This document shows positions 5,720-5,838 of a stretch of 5,838 nt of DNA, one piece after another. The notes beneath the pieces are model-generated. The model was not told the DNA's origin, made no database searches, and was given only the letters and a program-made list of their open reading frames with translations. Source of the stretch: JANYCG01 sp031386665 (GTDB taxonomy: Bacteria; Pseudomonadota; Gammaproteobacteria; Burkholderiales; Burkholderiaceae_C). How positions within the stretch are numbered: position 1 is the stretch's first letter; the number at the start of each line of letters is the position of its first letter. The stretch is from assembly GCA_031386665.1 (NCBI GenBank), contig JANNCN010000227.1:1-5838 (forward strand), written 5' to 3'. The position numbers were made by a program, and so were the translations under genes.

Positions 5720-5838
5720 CTATCCCCTTAGCTCCACAGGCGTAATTTCTGCTGATTTTTTGGGCAAATCGACAATGTTGCGGTACGTCACTGGCTTTGT
5801 GACGACGGCTTGTTCAAGCAGTCTATAAAACAGCAATC
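5720..5838 (-). CDS. C-terminal end of an unrecognised protein (partial, 5' end outside window)
   Basis: One minus-strand frame is open from the window edge (first full codon at 5836-5834) for 38 codons to TAG at 5722-5720. The peptide contains LLFYRLLEQAVVTKPVTYR, then NIVDLPKKSAEI, and ends TPVELRG. Its balanced, soluble-looking composition reads like the end of a genuine protein; the other two minus-strand frames stop within 17 codons of the edge. I do not recognise the family, and 38 residues are too few to assign a function. It is on the same strand as the lipoprotein gene but about 250 bp upstream, with the AT-rich region between, so it is probably a separate unit. Confidence 0.5.
   Translation of the reverse strand, partial: LLFYRLLEQAVVTKPVTYRNIVDLPKKSAEITPVELRG

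Overview
The window looks like chromosomal DNA from a betaproteobacterium of the order Burkholderiales, most likely a Comamonadaceae-type genome. Three things point there. A tuf-rpsJ pair is followed by a terminator. An incomplete regulatory phosphotransferase set (EIIA of the mannose family, HPr, enzyme I) sits together on the other strand. GC-rich intergenic repeats with a core ending in GCGGCGGAGCGTGGGG resemble ones I remember from that family. The placement rests on protein motifs and recollection, not on a database search.

Layout. Positions 1-136 hold the 3' end of tuf (EF-Tu), and 170-484 holds complete rpsJ (ribosomal protein S10), both on the + strand. A strong hairpin terminator at 505-542 closes this unit and also faces the convergent minus-strand genes. 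Everything recognisable from 572 to 5838 reads leftward on the minus strand. In transcription order it is: a predicted lipoprotein of unknown function (5470-4712), an MFS transporter (4715-3453, ATGA overlap with the lipoprotein gene), a mannose-family PTS EIIA (3432-2986), HPr/ptsH (3017-2748, overlapping EIIA by 32 bp), a block of palindromic repeats (2738-2401), and enzyme I/ptsI (2362-572). The far right edge contains the last 38 codons of an unrecognised minus-strand gene (stop at 5720-5722), then about 250 bp with small palindromes and no gene.

How the genes work together. EI takes phosphate from PEP on His215 and passes it to His15 of HPr, which can phosphorylate His10 of the EIIA. No sugar-specific EIIB or EIIC is present here, so the cascade is probably regulatory rather than a sugar importer. 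HPr keeps Ser46, the target of HPr kinase/phosphorylase. The lipoprotein and MFS genes are translationally coupled to each other and lie only 20 bp upstream of the EIIA gene, so they may be co-transcribed with the PTS genes.

The most notable non-coding structure is the repeat block between ptsH and ptsI. It contains four copies of a 31-bp hairpin (A) and three of a GC-rich segment (B), with an 81-bp period in the tandem part. One hairpin copy carries paired changes on both arms that keep the stem intact. The repeats stay open in the ptsI reading frame and create a false 93-residue N-terminal extension; the true ptsI start is at 2362. I found no clearly novel biological system. The window is mainly housekeeping and regulatory genes with an interesting repeat insertion.
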